The position numbers and the translations under genes are program-made. DNA of 64,000 bases from contig NZ_JARRCW010000002.1 in the NCBI RefSeq assembly GCF_031501865.1, positions 186,001 to 250,000 on the forward strand, written 5' to 3'. Numbering within the stretch: position 1 is the stretch's first letter; each line of letters opens with the position of its first letter. This DNA comes from Pseudovibrio sp. M1P-2-3. Its GTDB lineage: Bacteria; Pseudomonadota; Alphaproteobacteria; Rhizobiales; Stappiaceae. Positions 37,563-46,934 of the stretch are shown piece by piece. The notes under the pieces were generated by a model. It did not search any database, had not been told where the DNA came from, and saw nothing but the letters and a program-made list of their open reading frames with translations.

Positions 37563-38054
37563 CTATATTTTTTCAAATGTTAGATCAAGTTCATCAAATG
37601 GCATTGATTTAAAAAGTGGATCTCTATTTTCTATCACTTTCATTGCGTACAGTCTAAGTATATCTTGGCGTTCATCAAGATTTAAGAGAGGATCTAATCT
37701 ACCTAATTGAGCAGGTATCCATAGACTTGTTTGTACTTTATTTCGTTTTGAACTATCTTCAGATCCAAATTTATTACATATTAGACGTAACCAGTCTTTA
37801 CACTTGAAGTTATATACAACTGATGACTTCGTCCAGTTTACTGACTTCAGTGTCTCCCGAAGTTTTATGTTGCAGTATAAATCCACACTACTGGGGCTAA
37901 CGCCAATGCCAAATCGCTTTGCCATTGATAAACTCAAATATACATCCGTTCCTTCAATTGTTACTTCACCATTCGAACAAAGTTGCAGGAGCCAGTTTAT
38001 ATATGGGTGGTTTGTCGCCTCTAACATAGGCTTATTTTTTACCTTATTCTGCAT
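37563..38054 (-). CDS. Hypothetical protein
   Basis: A 163-residue protein from ATG 38054 (MQNKVKNKPMLEATN). No domain recognised, no signal peptide. Basic and soluble by appearance. Convergent with the small gene at 37324 and divergent from 38181. Confidence 0.5.
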   Translation of the reverse strand: MQNKVKNKPMLEATNHPYINWLLQLCSNGEVTIEGTDVYLSLSMAKRFGIGVSPSSVDLYCNIKLRETLKSVNWTKSSVVYNFKCKDWLRLICNKFGSEDSSKRNKVQTSLWIPAQLGRLDPLLNLDERQDILRLYAMKVIENRDPLFKSMPFDELDLTFEKI

Positions 38055-38180
38055 AATGATTAGCTATAAATAGGTTGTATAGCAGTATTCGAACATGTAA
38101 AGAAACTCTATCGCAAATCTCTTGCATGAAATAATATTATTATCCATACGAAGATATAAACATCTGAGATACTGGTTGAA

Positions 38181-38975
38181 ATGGACAGGGAAAGAATGAT
38201 TCATTCTGTTGAAAAGAATAATTCATTGAATGCTATCCTTGGCTCCGAATACAGGTTTGGATGGTTTCGTGGTCACTTGGTAATATACAACCAAGAGCAA
38301 GGGGCTGGTGTTTTTTCTCAGCTTCCAGGTGCAGATATTGCCGGTATCGAGTTGTCCCAACTCCTTACCCACGAAGGCTATTTCCTGAATGTATTTACTG
38401 AGGTTGCTACACTACCAATTGAGACGCCAGCAATTGCAAGAGCGGATATTCGTAAAGCTTTCAAGAATGCCTCGCATTCAATTGCCTTAGCGGGAAGCTG
38501 GTCTAATCACATGGGAGTGCTTTTGAAAAAATTTGGGTCACTACCTAATTATTACCCCCCTTATAAACCTCTTACCGTAAAGAGTCAGCAAATCTTAAAT
38601 CGAATTGCACTCGCAGAAACAGGGGGGAGGCCTGTTTTTTTCAACAAACAGCAAATATTGGCCCAGGATTTAGTAAATCCAGATTTTTTCTTAGCATATA
38701 TTTTGAATGAAGCTCGAAATATATGGCGTTCTGCAACCGATGTGAACAATGGGAGAGGTGGCTTCACATACAGCGTTGTTGCAGATGAAAACTCATGTAT
38801 TGGCTACCGTGTCAATAAACTTTCAATTAGTCATTCCCTCCTGTTTTTGACAGCCATCACAGGGGCATTACGGGAACTGATCCATAAAGACAACTGTCTT
38901 TTGGATGATGTTGCAGAGCGGTTTGAACTTTCACTTACACTCGCAGATTTTTTGGATGAAACTTTTGGAAACTGA
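38181..38975 (+). CDS. Hypothetical protein in front of prepilin peptidase
   Basis: A 264-residue protein from ATG 38181; no family recognised. It overlaps the prepilin peptidase start by 20 bp, so the two are probably co-translated and may share a role in the transfer pilus. No signal peptide or clear membrane segment. Confidence 0.6.
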   Translation: MDRERMIHSVEKNNSLNAILGSEYRFGWFRGHLVIYNQEQGAGVFSQLPGADIAGIELSQLLTHEGYFLNVFTEVATLPIETPAIARADIRKAFKNASHSIALAGSWSNHMGVLLKKFGSLPNYYPPYKPLTVKSQQILNRIALAETGGRPVFFNKQQILAQDLVNPDFFLAYILNEARNIWRSATDVNNGRGGFTYSVVADENSCIGYRVNKLSISHSLLFLTAITGALRELIHKDNCLLDDVAERFELSLTLADFLDETFGN

Positions 38976-39645
38976 CCACACATATACACTTATACTGGCG
39001 GTTCTGGTTGCCATTATTGGACAGCGTGTTGCTGAGCGAATAAAAGTATTTGATGGAACACAGTCTTTAACCACATTAATCATTTATCCATTTTTCCCAA
39101 TAATGGGAAGAAAAGTATCTACAAATAATACAATTCTTTACTACCCAACACTCTGTCTAATTTTAATACTAGTATCTCTATATCACTTTTTATTTTTAAT
39201 ATTAAGTGCTTCAGATGATTATTGGATATATATATTATGTATTAGTATACTTATACTTATTTCAATATGCGACTATACATCATACATAATTCCTGAGACA
39301 CTAACGTGGGCGTGTCTATTTGGAGGGTTACTATACTCTCCTTTGGAGTTAAACGTGGAGCTTCGTATTCTTGGAGCTATATATGCCGGTTTCATTTTAT
39401 GGATAGCATTTACCGCTCATAGTATAATCACTCGCAACGACCATTACTCAGGCGGGGATGTCGCACTTGCTTGTGGCTGTGGTGCTTGGGTTGGTGTAGA
39501 CAATATTGCTCCTCTTTTTGTGCTTCTCATAACATCTGCGCTCATATTTGGACTTGTAAAATACTTGACCAGCAAAACAAGGATTTTACCAATGGGACCA
39601 TGCTTCATGGTGGCAACATTAGGTGTGTTTCTTTGGAAGGTATGA
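38956..39645 (+). CDS. Type IV prepilin peptidase (A24 family)
   Basis: A membrane protein of about 229 residues from ATG 38956. It has multiple hydrophobic helices and the two aspartate motifs of A24 peptidases: SICDYTSYIIPETLTW and the GxGD-like YSGGDVALACGCGAWVG. These enzymes cut the leader of type IV prepilins at the inner membrane. It lacks the N-terminal cytoplasmic methyltransferase region of PilD, like the short CpaA/TadV or IncI PilU types. IncI plasmids pair a type IVB transfer system with a thin type IV pilus, which fits the IcmB homologue 3 kb away. No pilin gene was found in the window. Confidence 0.8.
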   Translation: MKLLETDHTYTLILAVLVAIIGQRVAERIKVFDGTQSLTTLIIYPFFPIMGRKVSTNNTILYYPTLCLILILVSLYHFLFLILSASDDYWIYILCISILILISICDYTSYIIPETLTWACLFGGLLYSPLELNVELRILGAIYAGFILWIAFTAHSIITRNDHYSGGDVALACGCGAWVGVDNIAPLFVLLITSALIFGLVKYLTSKTRILPMGPCFMVATLGVFLWKV

Positions 39646-39677
39646 GACTTCAATTTCTATATAGCAATATATATATT

Positions 39678-39706
39678 AGAGGGGCGCACCGCTGCAGCGC
39701 CCCTCT
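39678..39706 (+). terminator. Hairpin terminator
   Basis: A perfect 10-bp GC-rich inverted repeat (AGAGGGGCGC / GCGCCCCTCT) lies 33 bp after the prepilin peptidase stop. Confidence 0.65.
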
Positions 39707-39860
39707 AGCTTCATGATCAGATGCATAAGAACATATGAATGCAGTAATTCATGAGGAACATTTCATCATCCTGGGAAGATATGATGTTATGTTTTACATA
39801 ACTTATGATCGTCCTATATTCATGTCAACAATTATCCTAATTTGTTTTTTTAGGGAGAAA

Positions 39861-39878
39861 CTGTCAAGTCAATAATTT
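39861..39878 (+). promoter_or_regulatory. Half-site of the TTGACAGCTGTCAA element before the helicase gene
   Basis: CTGTCAAGTCAATAATTT, 30 bp upstream of the helicase start, matches 29761-29778 (CTGTCAAGTCAGTAATTT) at 17 of 18 bases. The other palindrome half is replaced by AGAAA. It may be a weak site for the same binding protein. Confidence 0.4.
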
Positions 39879-39890
39879 AATACTCATGTA

Positions 39891-42200
39891 ATGAGTAAGG
39901 AGCTTTGCCGAATGATAATCCGCGGCACGATTGATAAATTTTATTTCCATCCATCCAAACCCCGCGGCACCGGAATCGCCGTCATAATGCATGAAACAGA
40001 CAATGGACTTCACCCTTTGAAAGTACGGGGCCCTTTTTATAATGGAGTGCAAGCTGGCGATGCCATCCAATTCAATGGTCAATTCTCTGAGGAAATATAT
40101 AACGGAAGAACAAGGGATCTATTCATTTTTCGGTCCTGCCGACCCGAAAAACCAGTTACTGAGGTGGGTATCCAATTTTTTCTCTCTAAAACATTAAATT
40201 GGAATAAGCATGCCGTCAGTTGGAAGAGTATAGTTGAGTTTGTCGAAAAGTATGGGAAACAATCGTTAACACATTTACTGGAAAATCCACATGCCTTGGG
40301 GGATCTGTCAACATCGAATACATCAAAAACACAGGCCCTAAGGGTAGCATTTTCAAATGTGACAGCCCCATTAATTGCTAATGATCTACTAAGTGCGATA
40401 GGCGTACGTGAACCAGCAATTTTAAATGTACTTGAAGCATTTGGTCGGGACGCGCTAAATGTAATCATGAGTGACCCGTACCGCCTAACCAAGTTCAATG
40501 GCTTTACCTTTGCTAAAATTGACAGGTTAACCCAAGATATTTTAGATCTAGATGAAAATGATCTGCGCCGTGTCCGTGCAGTGATTGAAGAAGTCGCAAG
40601 CTTTAGTGAGTGTGAGGGCAATACATACACATATGTTGAGCCTAAACTATCTACTTTTTCCAAATTTGGCATTAGCACACAAGACCTCGAACGCTTCATT
40701 CGGAAAACAAGTAAGGAAGATGGAAGTATCAATTTTGATTTTGTCAATGAGGAACCAATCTTCCAAAGAAAGCAGTCTTATCTTTGGGAAAAGAGCGCCG
40801 CGGCCATGGTAGGTTCCCTTTTAAGGGGGGAAGATTTCCAAAAAGATCAAGATCATACAGACATTGCCCGTACGGTGCTAAACTCTGATAAGTATGCACA
40901 TTTTGATGAAATCCAACAAGATGCGGTATTCAATGCGTCCGCTTCCAAATTCTCAATTCTGACTGGCGGACCAGGCACTGGTAAATCGACTGTAACAGAA
41001 GCAATAGTTGAAATTGCAGAAGCTGTGAACTCGGGCCCAATTCTCTTGATGGCGCCGACAGGAAAGGCTGCAAGACGCCTCAAGGAGACAACTAAAAAAG
41101 AGGCCACAACAGTACACAATGCACTCGGGGCAAAGTTGTGTGGAGAGGAGAAAACTTACAAATTCCATAGGGAAAATAAGCTTCCTAATGGCTGCTTTGT
41201 TATTGTAGATGAAGCGTCTATGTTGGATGCAGAAATATTTAGCGCTCTGATGAGTGCTATGCCCCCATCCGGGAAAGTTTTACTGGTCGGAGATAAACAC
41301 CAACTTCCTAGTGTTGGGGCAGGCTACGTTCTTGGAGACCTCATTCAATCCGGTATTGAAACTAACGAACTTCGCAAAGTCTATCGCAGTGGGAACAATT
41401 CAGGAATTGCAAAGGGGGCAAGACTTTTGCAATCAGGAAAGGTCCCTAAAATGTCAAATTCACTTGGAAACGGTGTTGCGGCAGTAGCGATACCCTCGGT
41501 TCGGATTGCATCAGAACTTCCTGAAATTCTAAAGGAACTCTGTTCGTTAACTGGTATTGACCTGCACAAGGATATTGCTGTGTTGTCTCCACAAGCACCA
41601 GGTGTTGGAGGGACAAAGGAGCTTAACGAGAGTTTGCACCGTGCGTTCAATCCCAATGGTAAACCAGTTGGACAAACCTTCATTGGCTCCATGAACGAAA
41701 AGATAATGATCCATGTTGGTGACCGGGTCATGCTGTCAGAAAATGAGACTGAGCTAGGAGTAATGAACGGGGATGTGGGTACATTGATTTCATCATCAGG
41801 AACAGGACGTGCTGGGTCCTTTAAGGTGAAGTTTGATAGCGGAGAAGAGATTGCTTTCCCCACCACCTCTATCAGAAAATTTTTACCGGCCTTTGCAATT
41901 ACAAATCATAAATCTCAAGGCTCTCAATATCCTGCTGTCGTATTGGTTTCATGTCCCGAGCATGAGAAGATGTTGGAACGAACCCTAACTTATACAGGCT
42001 GGACACGTGCTGAGAGGTATCTCATTGTTGTGGGTGACCCAAAAGCACTTGAACGCAGTGTAAAGGTTGACAATTCAAATAAAAGGTTAACGAGACTCCA
42101 AGAGTTTGCACGCCTTTCAGTTCCAAAGATCATGAAAGATATAACTCCGCCACCTCCCACTGAGGCAAGGCAAGAATGTTTCCAAAACCGACCAAATTAA
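39891..42200 (+). CDS. RecD2-like superfamily 1B DNA helicase
   Basis: A 769-residue RecD/TraA-like helicase. Residues 1-350 include an OB-like N-terminus and HhH-like helices as in RecD2. The motor has Walker A ILTGGPGTGKSTVTEAI (about 357-373), motif Ia LMAPTGKAARRL, Walker B CFVIVDEASMLDAE, motif III VLLVGDKHQLPSVG, and motifs V/VI FAITNHKSQGSQYPAVV and LTYTGWTRAERYLIVVG. All catalytic residues are present. It lacks a relaxase domain, so it is a stand-alone 5'-3' helicase, perhaps for plasmid DNA processing after transfer. It starts the plus-strand run with the IcmB-like ATPase. Confidence 0.85.
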   Translation: MSKELCRMIIRGTIDKFYFHPSKPRGTGIAVIMHETDNGLHPLKVRGPFYNGVQAGDAIQFNGQFSEEIYNGRTRDLFIFRSCRPEKPVTEVGIQFFLSKTLNWNKHAVSWKSIVEFVEKYGKQSLTHLLENPHALGDLSTSNTSKTQALRVAFSNVTAPLIANDLLSAIGVREPAILNVLEAFGRDALNVIMSDPYRLTKFNGFTFAKIDRLTQDILDLDENDLRRVRAVIEEVASFSECEGNTYTYVEPKLSTFSKFGISTQDLERFIRKTSKEDGSINFDFVNEEPIFQRKQSYLWEKSAAAMVGSLLRGEDFQKDQDHTDIARTVLNSDKYAHFDEIQQDAVFNASASKFSILTGGPGTGKSTVTEAIVEIAEAVNSGPILLMAPTGKAARRLKETTKKEATTVHNALGAKLCGEEKTYKFHRENKLPNGCFVIVDEASMLDAEIFSALMSAMPPSGKVLLVGDKHQLPSVGAGYVLGDLIQSGIETNELRKVYRSGNNSGIAKGARLLQSGKVPKMSNSLGNGVAAVAIPSVRIASELPEILKELCSLTGIDLHKDIAVLSPQAPGVGGTKELNESLHRAFNPNGKPVGQTFIGSMNEKIMIHVGDRVMLSENETELGVMNGDVGTLISSSGTGRAGSFKVKFDSGEEIAFPTTSIRKFLPAFAITNHKSQGSQYPAVVLVSCPEHEKMLERTLTYTGWTRAERYLIVVGDPKALERSVKVDNSNKRLTRLQEFARLSVPKIMKDITPPPPTEARQECFQNRPN

Positions 42201-42292
42201 TTTAGGATACTTTACGCATAAAGCTGTGCCATTTTTAGTTGAATATTATCCTTTTTTCGGTCATGACCATTTTAGGTGAAAGCGAGGTTAGG

Positions 42293-45200
42293 ATGTCAAT
42301 CACAGGATTATGGTCTCAGATAATGATTGCGTTCAGCGCAATGACAAAAAAGAACTTATCTCGATATTGCGACTTGGAAACGCCCTCAGCTGAGGGCGTG
42401 TTTGTCTGCATTGACGGCTCTTACATGTCAATTGCTAAAATTGCTGGAAGCCGGAAAGTCGTAGGTCGGGATGAGCTAAACAAAATCGTTGAAGATATTG
42501 CAAATTCGTGGAAACCATTTTTAGCAGAGCCTGGGCATGGACTACAGTTCTTTTTCTCAAGAGATCAAGATCATTCAAGCCAGTTAGTGAGCGATATTTT
42601 GCAGTCTCCAGAGCGGGTTGCACAACGCTTGGGATTGAGCTTGGAAGACCTTTTTGAGGAGCGGAAACAAAATCTTCCCAAATACATAACCCTTGAAAAC
42701 ATTTATGTGGGGTTGTGGACACGTTTATCGGTACTTCCTAAAAATGAACGCGAAACCGCGAAAAAAGACCTCGCCCATCCCAAAATTATCCCTCATATGC
42801 GAGACGCCCAAAAGACATTTCTTGTCGGAAGCCTTTTAAAGGAACGCCACACGTCTTTTGTTAGTTCTTTTATACAGGACCTCTCATCTGCTGGAATGAG
42901 TGCCAAACTTCTTGATTGCCGCGATGCATTAAAAGCCATGAAGTGGTCCATTCACCCGAATATGCAAGGCTCATCCTGGCTACCGACGTTGCCAGGTGAC
43001 CCTATCCCACGCCGCACGCCCTTTAATCCTGATGATGATATATCTTACTTGTTGTGGCCACGCATTGAACCTCAATTATTTGACCGCGAAGCTGAGCAAA
43101 TCAACAGTTCAATAGTTAGAATAGGATCCCAGTATTTTGGGTCCCTTGACATGATAGTTGGTCCCCAAGATGTCAAACCTTTTAGTAATTTGCTGCACCG
43201 CTTGATTGATCTTGGAGATATTCCATGGCGAATGTCATTTAAGTTAGAAGCTGCAGACATGACCATTCTTAACGTTAAGTCAACGCTAGCTTCTCTTTTT
43301 CAGTTTTCTAACTCCTACAATAGCCAGATCAGAACGGCTGTCGAGGAATTAGATGCAGCTCACAAAGACGGTACCGTTCTTGCCAAACTACGTGTTTCTT
43401 TTACCACGTGGGCACCAGTTGTTCAGGTAGGAAATATTAAAGAAATTGAAACTCGCCTTGCCCGCCTTCAAAGAGCCGTTGAAGGCTGGGGCTACATGCA
43501 AGTAAGCTCTTATTCGGGTGATCCAATTGGTACAACCATGTCAACTAATATCGGATTGCATATGGGAGATACGGCTCCATCAGGTGTCGCTCCCCTAGAG
43601 GATATAGTTGAACTACTTCCATGGGGCCGTGATGCCTCTCCTTTTGAAAAAGGCTCTGTTTTATTTCGTACCTCTGATGGGCGGCCTTGGCCTTATGAAC
43701 CTGGTACGTCTGTTCAAAATGCCTTCATCGATCTTTTCGTAGCACCACCTGGCAGGGGAAAATCTGTTCTTCTCAATGCCTTAAATCTCTCTCTTAGTTT
43801 GAGTGCCTCTGCTGTTGCTGGATCTGGAAAGGCTGAACTCCCAAGAATTTCAATCATAGATATCGGTCCATCTTCTTCTGGACTAATATCTTTGCTTAAA
43901 GAAAGTCTTCCAGCTAACCGTCAACATGAAGTGGCATATCACCGCCTCCAAATGACCCCGAAGTTTTCTATTAATCCATTCGATACGCAGCTTGGATGCC
44001 GTCATCCATTTCCGGCTGAAAAAAGTTTCATTCAAAACTTTCTTACGACACTTGGGACAGAGGCAGGTGAAACCAATCCACCACAAGGTCTAGGTGAGGC
44101 CATGTCAACAGTCATTGATGAGCTATATATAAAGTATGATGACAATCCAAACACCCACGGTCAGCCAAAGCGTTATATCAAAGGCGCAAACCCAGTCGTA
44201 GATTATACGCTGGATCAGCATAATATAAAGCTTGAGCATGGCAATAAAACCACCTGGTGGGATGTTGTTGATGCCTTGTTTTCCAAGAACGAATTCCATA
44301 AGGCTTCTGTGGCACAAAGGTATGCCGTACCCATTCTTGAAGATGTAATGTCAATCTTACAAGAAGGCGCAGTGACAGACATTCACCGGTCTGCCAAAAC
44401 AAAAACGGGCGAGACCGTTCTTGATGCCTGTAAGCGTATGATCTCAACGTCAATTCGTGCTCTACCAATAATTTCGCATCCCACTGTTTTTGATGTTAGT
44501 ACGGCCCGAATTATTTCCCTTGATATTGATATGGTTGCGCCTCGAGGGGGACCTGCAGCAGACAAACAGACAAACTTGATGTACATGTTGGCTCGCTCTG
44601 CTGTGGCAAGAGACTTTCACATGGATCTTCAATTATTGCCAACAATACCACGTCTTTATCGTACCTATCATGAAAGACGTATGCGGCGCATGAAAGAGAC
44701 CCCAAAGCGCCTTGTCTTTGATGAATTCCACCGAACAGCAAATGCGAAATCAGTCAGAGACCAGGTGGCTGTAGACATCCGCGAAGGGCGTAAATATGGA
44801 ATTCAAATTGCCCTCTCAAGTCAGTTACTTGGGGACTTTGACGACAACATAATACGACAGTCAACTGCCCGCTGGATATTAGGGACCGGAGATGAAGCTG
44901 ACCTTGAAGATGCACAAAAACGGTTCAAACTATCCAACACTGCCCTAAAAATTTTGCGAAATAAACTGACCGGCCCAAGAAAAGGAGGTGCGCCTTTGCT
45001 GCTCATGCTGGATACCAAAAAGGGCTCCGAAGAGCATCTTTTATATAACACCTTGGGGCCTACCGAGCTCTGGGCATTCTCGACTACGGCTGAAGATACT
45101 GCCCTGCGCGATATACTGTACAGTAAACTAGGTCCCCAAGAAGCCCGCAATCGATTGGCGAAAAGATTTCCAGGAGGGTCAGCCAAACCAGAAATCGAAA

Positions 45201-45295
45201 AACGAAAAGTCGCCTATATGGATCAATCGGAATCTTTGGATGAAGAGCTTGATGCTGGAATTATTGAAGGGTTAGTAGAGGAGATGTGCAGGTAA
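42293..45295 (+). CDS. IcmB/DotO/TraU-type T4SS ATPase
   Basis: About 1,000 residues from ATG 42293 (MSITGLWSQIM, with GAGGTTAGG upstream), the same length as Legionella IcmB and IncI TraU. Walker A VAPPGRGKSVLLNALNLSLS lies at about 482-501 and Walker B PKRLVFDEFHRTANAK at about 803-818. QIALSSQLLGDFDDNIIRQS then STARWILGTGDE are VirB4-like sensor regions. This family powers type IVB secretion/conjugation from the inner membrane. It identifies the transfer system as the IncI/Dot-Icm branch rather than the VirB branch. The stop overlaps the next start (TAATG). Confidence 0.82.
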   Translation: MSITGLWSQIMIAFSAMTKKNLSRYCDLETPSAEGVFVCIDGSYMSIAKIAGSRKVVGRDELNKIVEDIANSWKPFLAEPGHGLQFFFSRDQDHSSQLVSDILQSPERVAQRLGLSLEDLFEERKQNLPKYITLENIYVGLWTRLSVLPKNERETAKKDLAHPKIIPHMRDAQKTFLVGSLLKERHTSFVSSFIQDLSSAGMSAKLLDCRDALKAMKWSIHPNMQGSSWLPTLPGDPIPRRTPFNPDDDISYLLWPRIEPQLFDREAEQINSSIVRIGSQYFGSLDMIVGPQDVKPFSNLLHRLIDLGDIPWRMSFKLEAADMTILNVKSTLASLFQFSNSYNSQIRTAVEELDAAHKDGTVLAKLRVSFTTWAPVVQVGNIKEIETRLARLQRAVEGWGYMQVSSYSGDPIGTTMSTNIGLHMGDTAPSGVAPLEDIVELLPWGRDASPFEKGSVLFRTSDGRPWPYEPGTSVQNAFIDLFVAPPGRGKSVLLNALNLSLSLSASAVAGSGKAELPRISIIDIGPSSSGLISLLKESLPANRQHEVAYHRLQMTPKFSINPFDTQLGCRHPFPAEKSFIQNFLTTLGTEAGETNPPQGLGEAMSTVIDELYIKYDDNPNTHGQPKRYIKGANPVVDYTLDQHNIKLEHGNKTTWWDVVDALFSKNEFHKASVAQRYAVPILEDVMSILQEGAVTDIHRSAKTKTGETVLDACKRMISTSIRALPIISHPTVFDVSTARIISLDIDMVAPRGGPAADKQTNLMYMLARSAVARDFHMDLQLLPTIPRLYRTYHERRMRRMKETPKRLVFDEFHRTANAKSVRDQVAVDIREGRKYGIQIALSSQLLGDFDDNIIRQSTARWILGTGDEADLEDAQKRFKLSNTALKILRNKLTGPRKGGAPLLLMLDTKKGSEEHLLYNTLGPTELWAFSTTAEDTALRDILYSKLGPQEARNRLAKRFPGGSAKPEIEKRKVAYMDQSESLDEELDAGIIEGLVEEMCR

Positions 45296-46845
45296 TGACA
45301 ACATATCAGGAAGCAATTTCTATTCTTAAGAACGTCTACAAAGGACAATTTTTAATCATTGATAGTATGGTTCACTCGACATCTATCGAGTTTTTCAATG
45401 AAGCCTCACAAATATTATCAAGCAGTCATCAGACAAGTTCTCTTGTTGTTTCACCCGACAAGGAGTTGGTCTGTGACCATAGGAAAATATGCTATAGCTT
45501 AGAAGAGCCCTTGAGACACCTGTTCTACAAGCACGCACGCCTGCTCGGGTACAGCCCACTCACGCGCTATTTAGATGAGAGGAAAATCCCAAGTTATTTG
45601 TTGAATGATAACTCAACAACTTGTTTCCTCACTGTCACCGAAGCCTGCAAGGTTATTTCAGAGTGGCGAAAAAATGATGTGAGTGCAGTGGCCGCTCCTG
45701 TGAGTGATTGCGTATTGGATAACCAAAGCGCTGCGGAGTTTTACCGAGTTTGTGCAAGCCTTTATACGGACTATGAAAATTTAATCGATAGTCATCATCT
45801 AATAGACTACGCTGATGCACTTCGGATTTTCACCAAGAAACTAAGATCAGATCAGTCGGTACAAAATATTATCTTAGCTGAGTTTAGCACGGTCATACTT
45901 GATGACGCACATCATCTAGGGGAAGTGGAAATTAAATTTCTACGAGCCTTAAGCGACAGCGGTGTAACAGTTGTTCTCATTGGGGATGGTTTCAGCTCTC
46001 ATCAAAATTCAGCTTACAGAGAACTTTTGCCGTCCTCTGATTATTTAAGGATTGACGGGGCTTCCCATCATTCTCGAGTTCCCTATGAAGATCCAACTGG
46101 AGAAGATAAGTCAAGTATACATGCGCTCCGATCTTCACTGGAAGCGTTCAAAGGAAAACTCACTCTTACACTTGTTCCATCCCAGACGGATCAAGCCTCT
46201 TACATGTTGGAAAAACTTAATTCGTTAAGCCCTTCAGAACATGAAGACCATGTCATGTGCTTTGATAAGGATAGTTATTCTGAACTACAAATTCTTTTGG
46301 ATAATAGTATAAATTTACAGCCAAAAGATCCTTCCATGAGCCTTTGGAACTCATATGCGAGCCAGGCAATGTATGAGGTTATTCGTCCTTTTGATGAAGC
46401 GGTTAGTCCTCAAGCTAGTCTAAATAAATCTATTACCGAAATACTATGTACAGCAGGTTCTAAAATATCCTTCATTGATCGTTGCTTTAGAGCAAGCCAT
46501 AAAGGCAACGCATGGTCTCAAATAGTCAACCATATTACGCATACTCTACTTCCACACATAGACTATATGGAGATATTCCAGACTATTAATACTCTGTGCT
46601 CCCAAGAAGGTTTCTTAAACGTGAGCCAACATGGTATCTCAAAACGAAAGTTTAAAAATAAAACCATTTTGCTAGGGGCAGAGAACAAGTCTCTAAGTGA
46701 GCTACGAAGAATCCTTTATAGAGAGATTGGAACGACAGCACAGGCCTGTGAAATCGTCTTCTTTGAAAGTTCAGATGCCCTTCGGACAGTGGTTAGAGAC
46801 CTCTACCTATTGGAACAGGATAATTATGATCTCAGGACAGCCTAG
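45295..46845 (+). CDS. Degenerate UvrD-like (SF1A) helicase-related protein
   Basis: A 516-residue protein whose ATG overlaps the IcmB-like stop (TAATG), preceded by GAGGAG. The segment from YRVCASLYTDYENLIDSHHL to IDYADALRIF, then TVILDDAHHLGEVEIKFLRAL and VTVVLIGDG, follows the 1B-domain and motif II-III order of UvrD. The key residues differ: the usual DEFQD is DDAHH, the usual GDxxQ is GDGFSS, and no Walker A (GxGKT) is visible at the N-terminus. It is therefore probably not an active helicase. A structural or DNA-binding role within the transfer system is possible; the family assignment is from motif order only. Confidence 0.5.
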   Translation: MTTYQEAISILKNVYKGQFLIIDSMVHSTSIEFFNEASQILSSSHQTSSLVVSPDKELVCDHRKICYSLEEPLRHLFYKHARLLGYSPLTRYLDERKIPSYLLNDNSTTCFLTVTEACKVISEWRKNDVSAVAAPVSDCVLDNQSAAEFYRVCASLYTDYENLIDSHHLIDYADALRIFTKKLRSDQSVQNIILAEFSTVILDDAHHLGEVEIKFLRALSDSGVTVVLIGDGFSSHQNSAYRELLPSSDYLRIDGASHHSRVPYEDPTGEDKSSIHALRSSLEAFKGKLTLTLVPSQTDQASYMLEKLNSLSPSEHEDHVMCFDKDSYSELQILLDNSINLQPKDPSMSLWNSYASQAMYEVIRPFDEAVSPQASLNKSITEILCTAGSKISFIDRCFRASHKGNAWSQIVNHITHTLLPHIDYMEIFQTINTLCSQEGFLNVSQHGISKRKFKNKTILLGAENKSLSELRRILYREIGTTAQACEIVFFESSDALRTVVRDLYLLEQDNYDLRTA

Positions 46846-46934
46846 CATATTTTGAAGTAACCACCAGAATGGCATTTGATCCTTGCAAAGTGTCATGAAA
46901 AGCTGACTTACACTCGTTTGAAGGATAGCCTAAT

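Noticed and set aside
39891-42200. TraA/TrwC-type relaxase-helicase
   Set aside because: The N-terminus has no relaxase Tyr or His triad; only RecD2-like helicase motifs are present.
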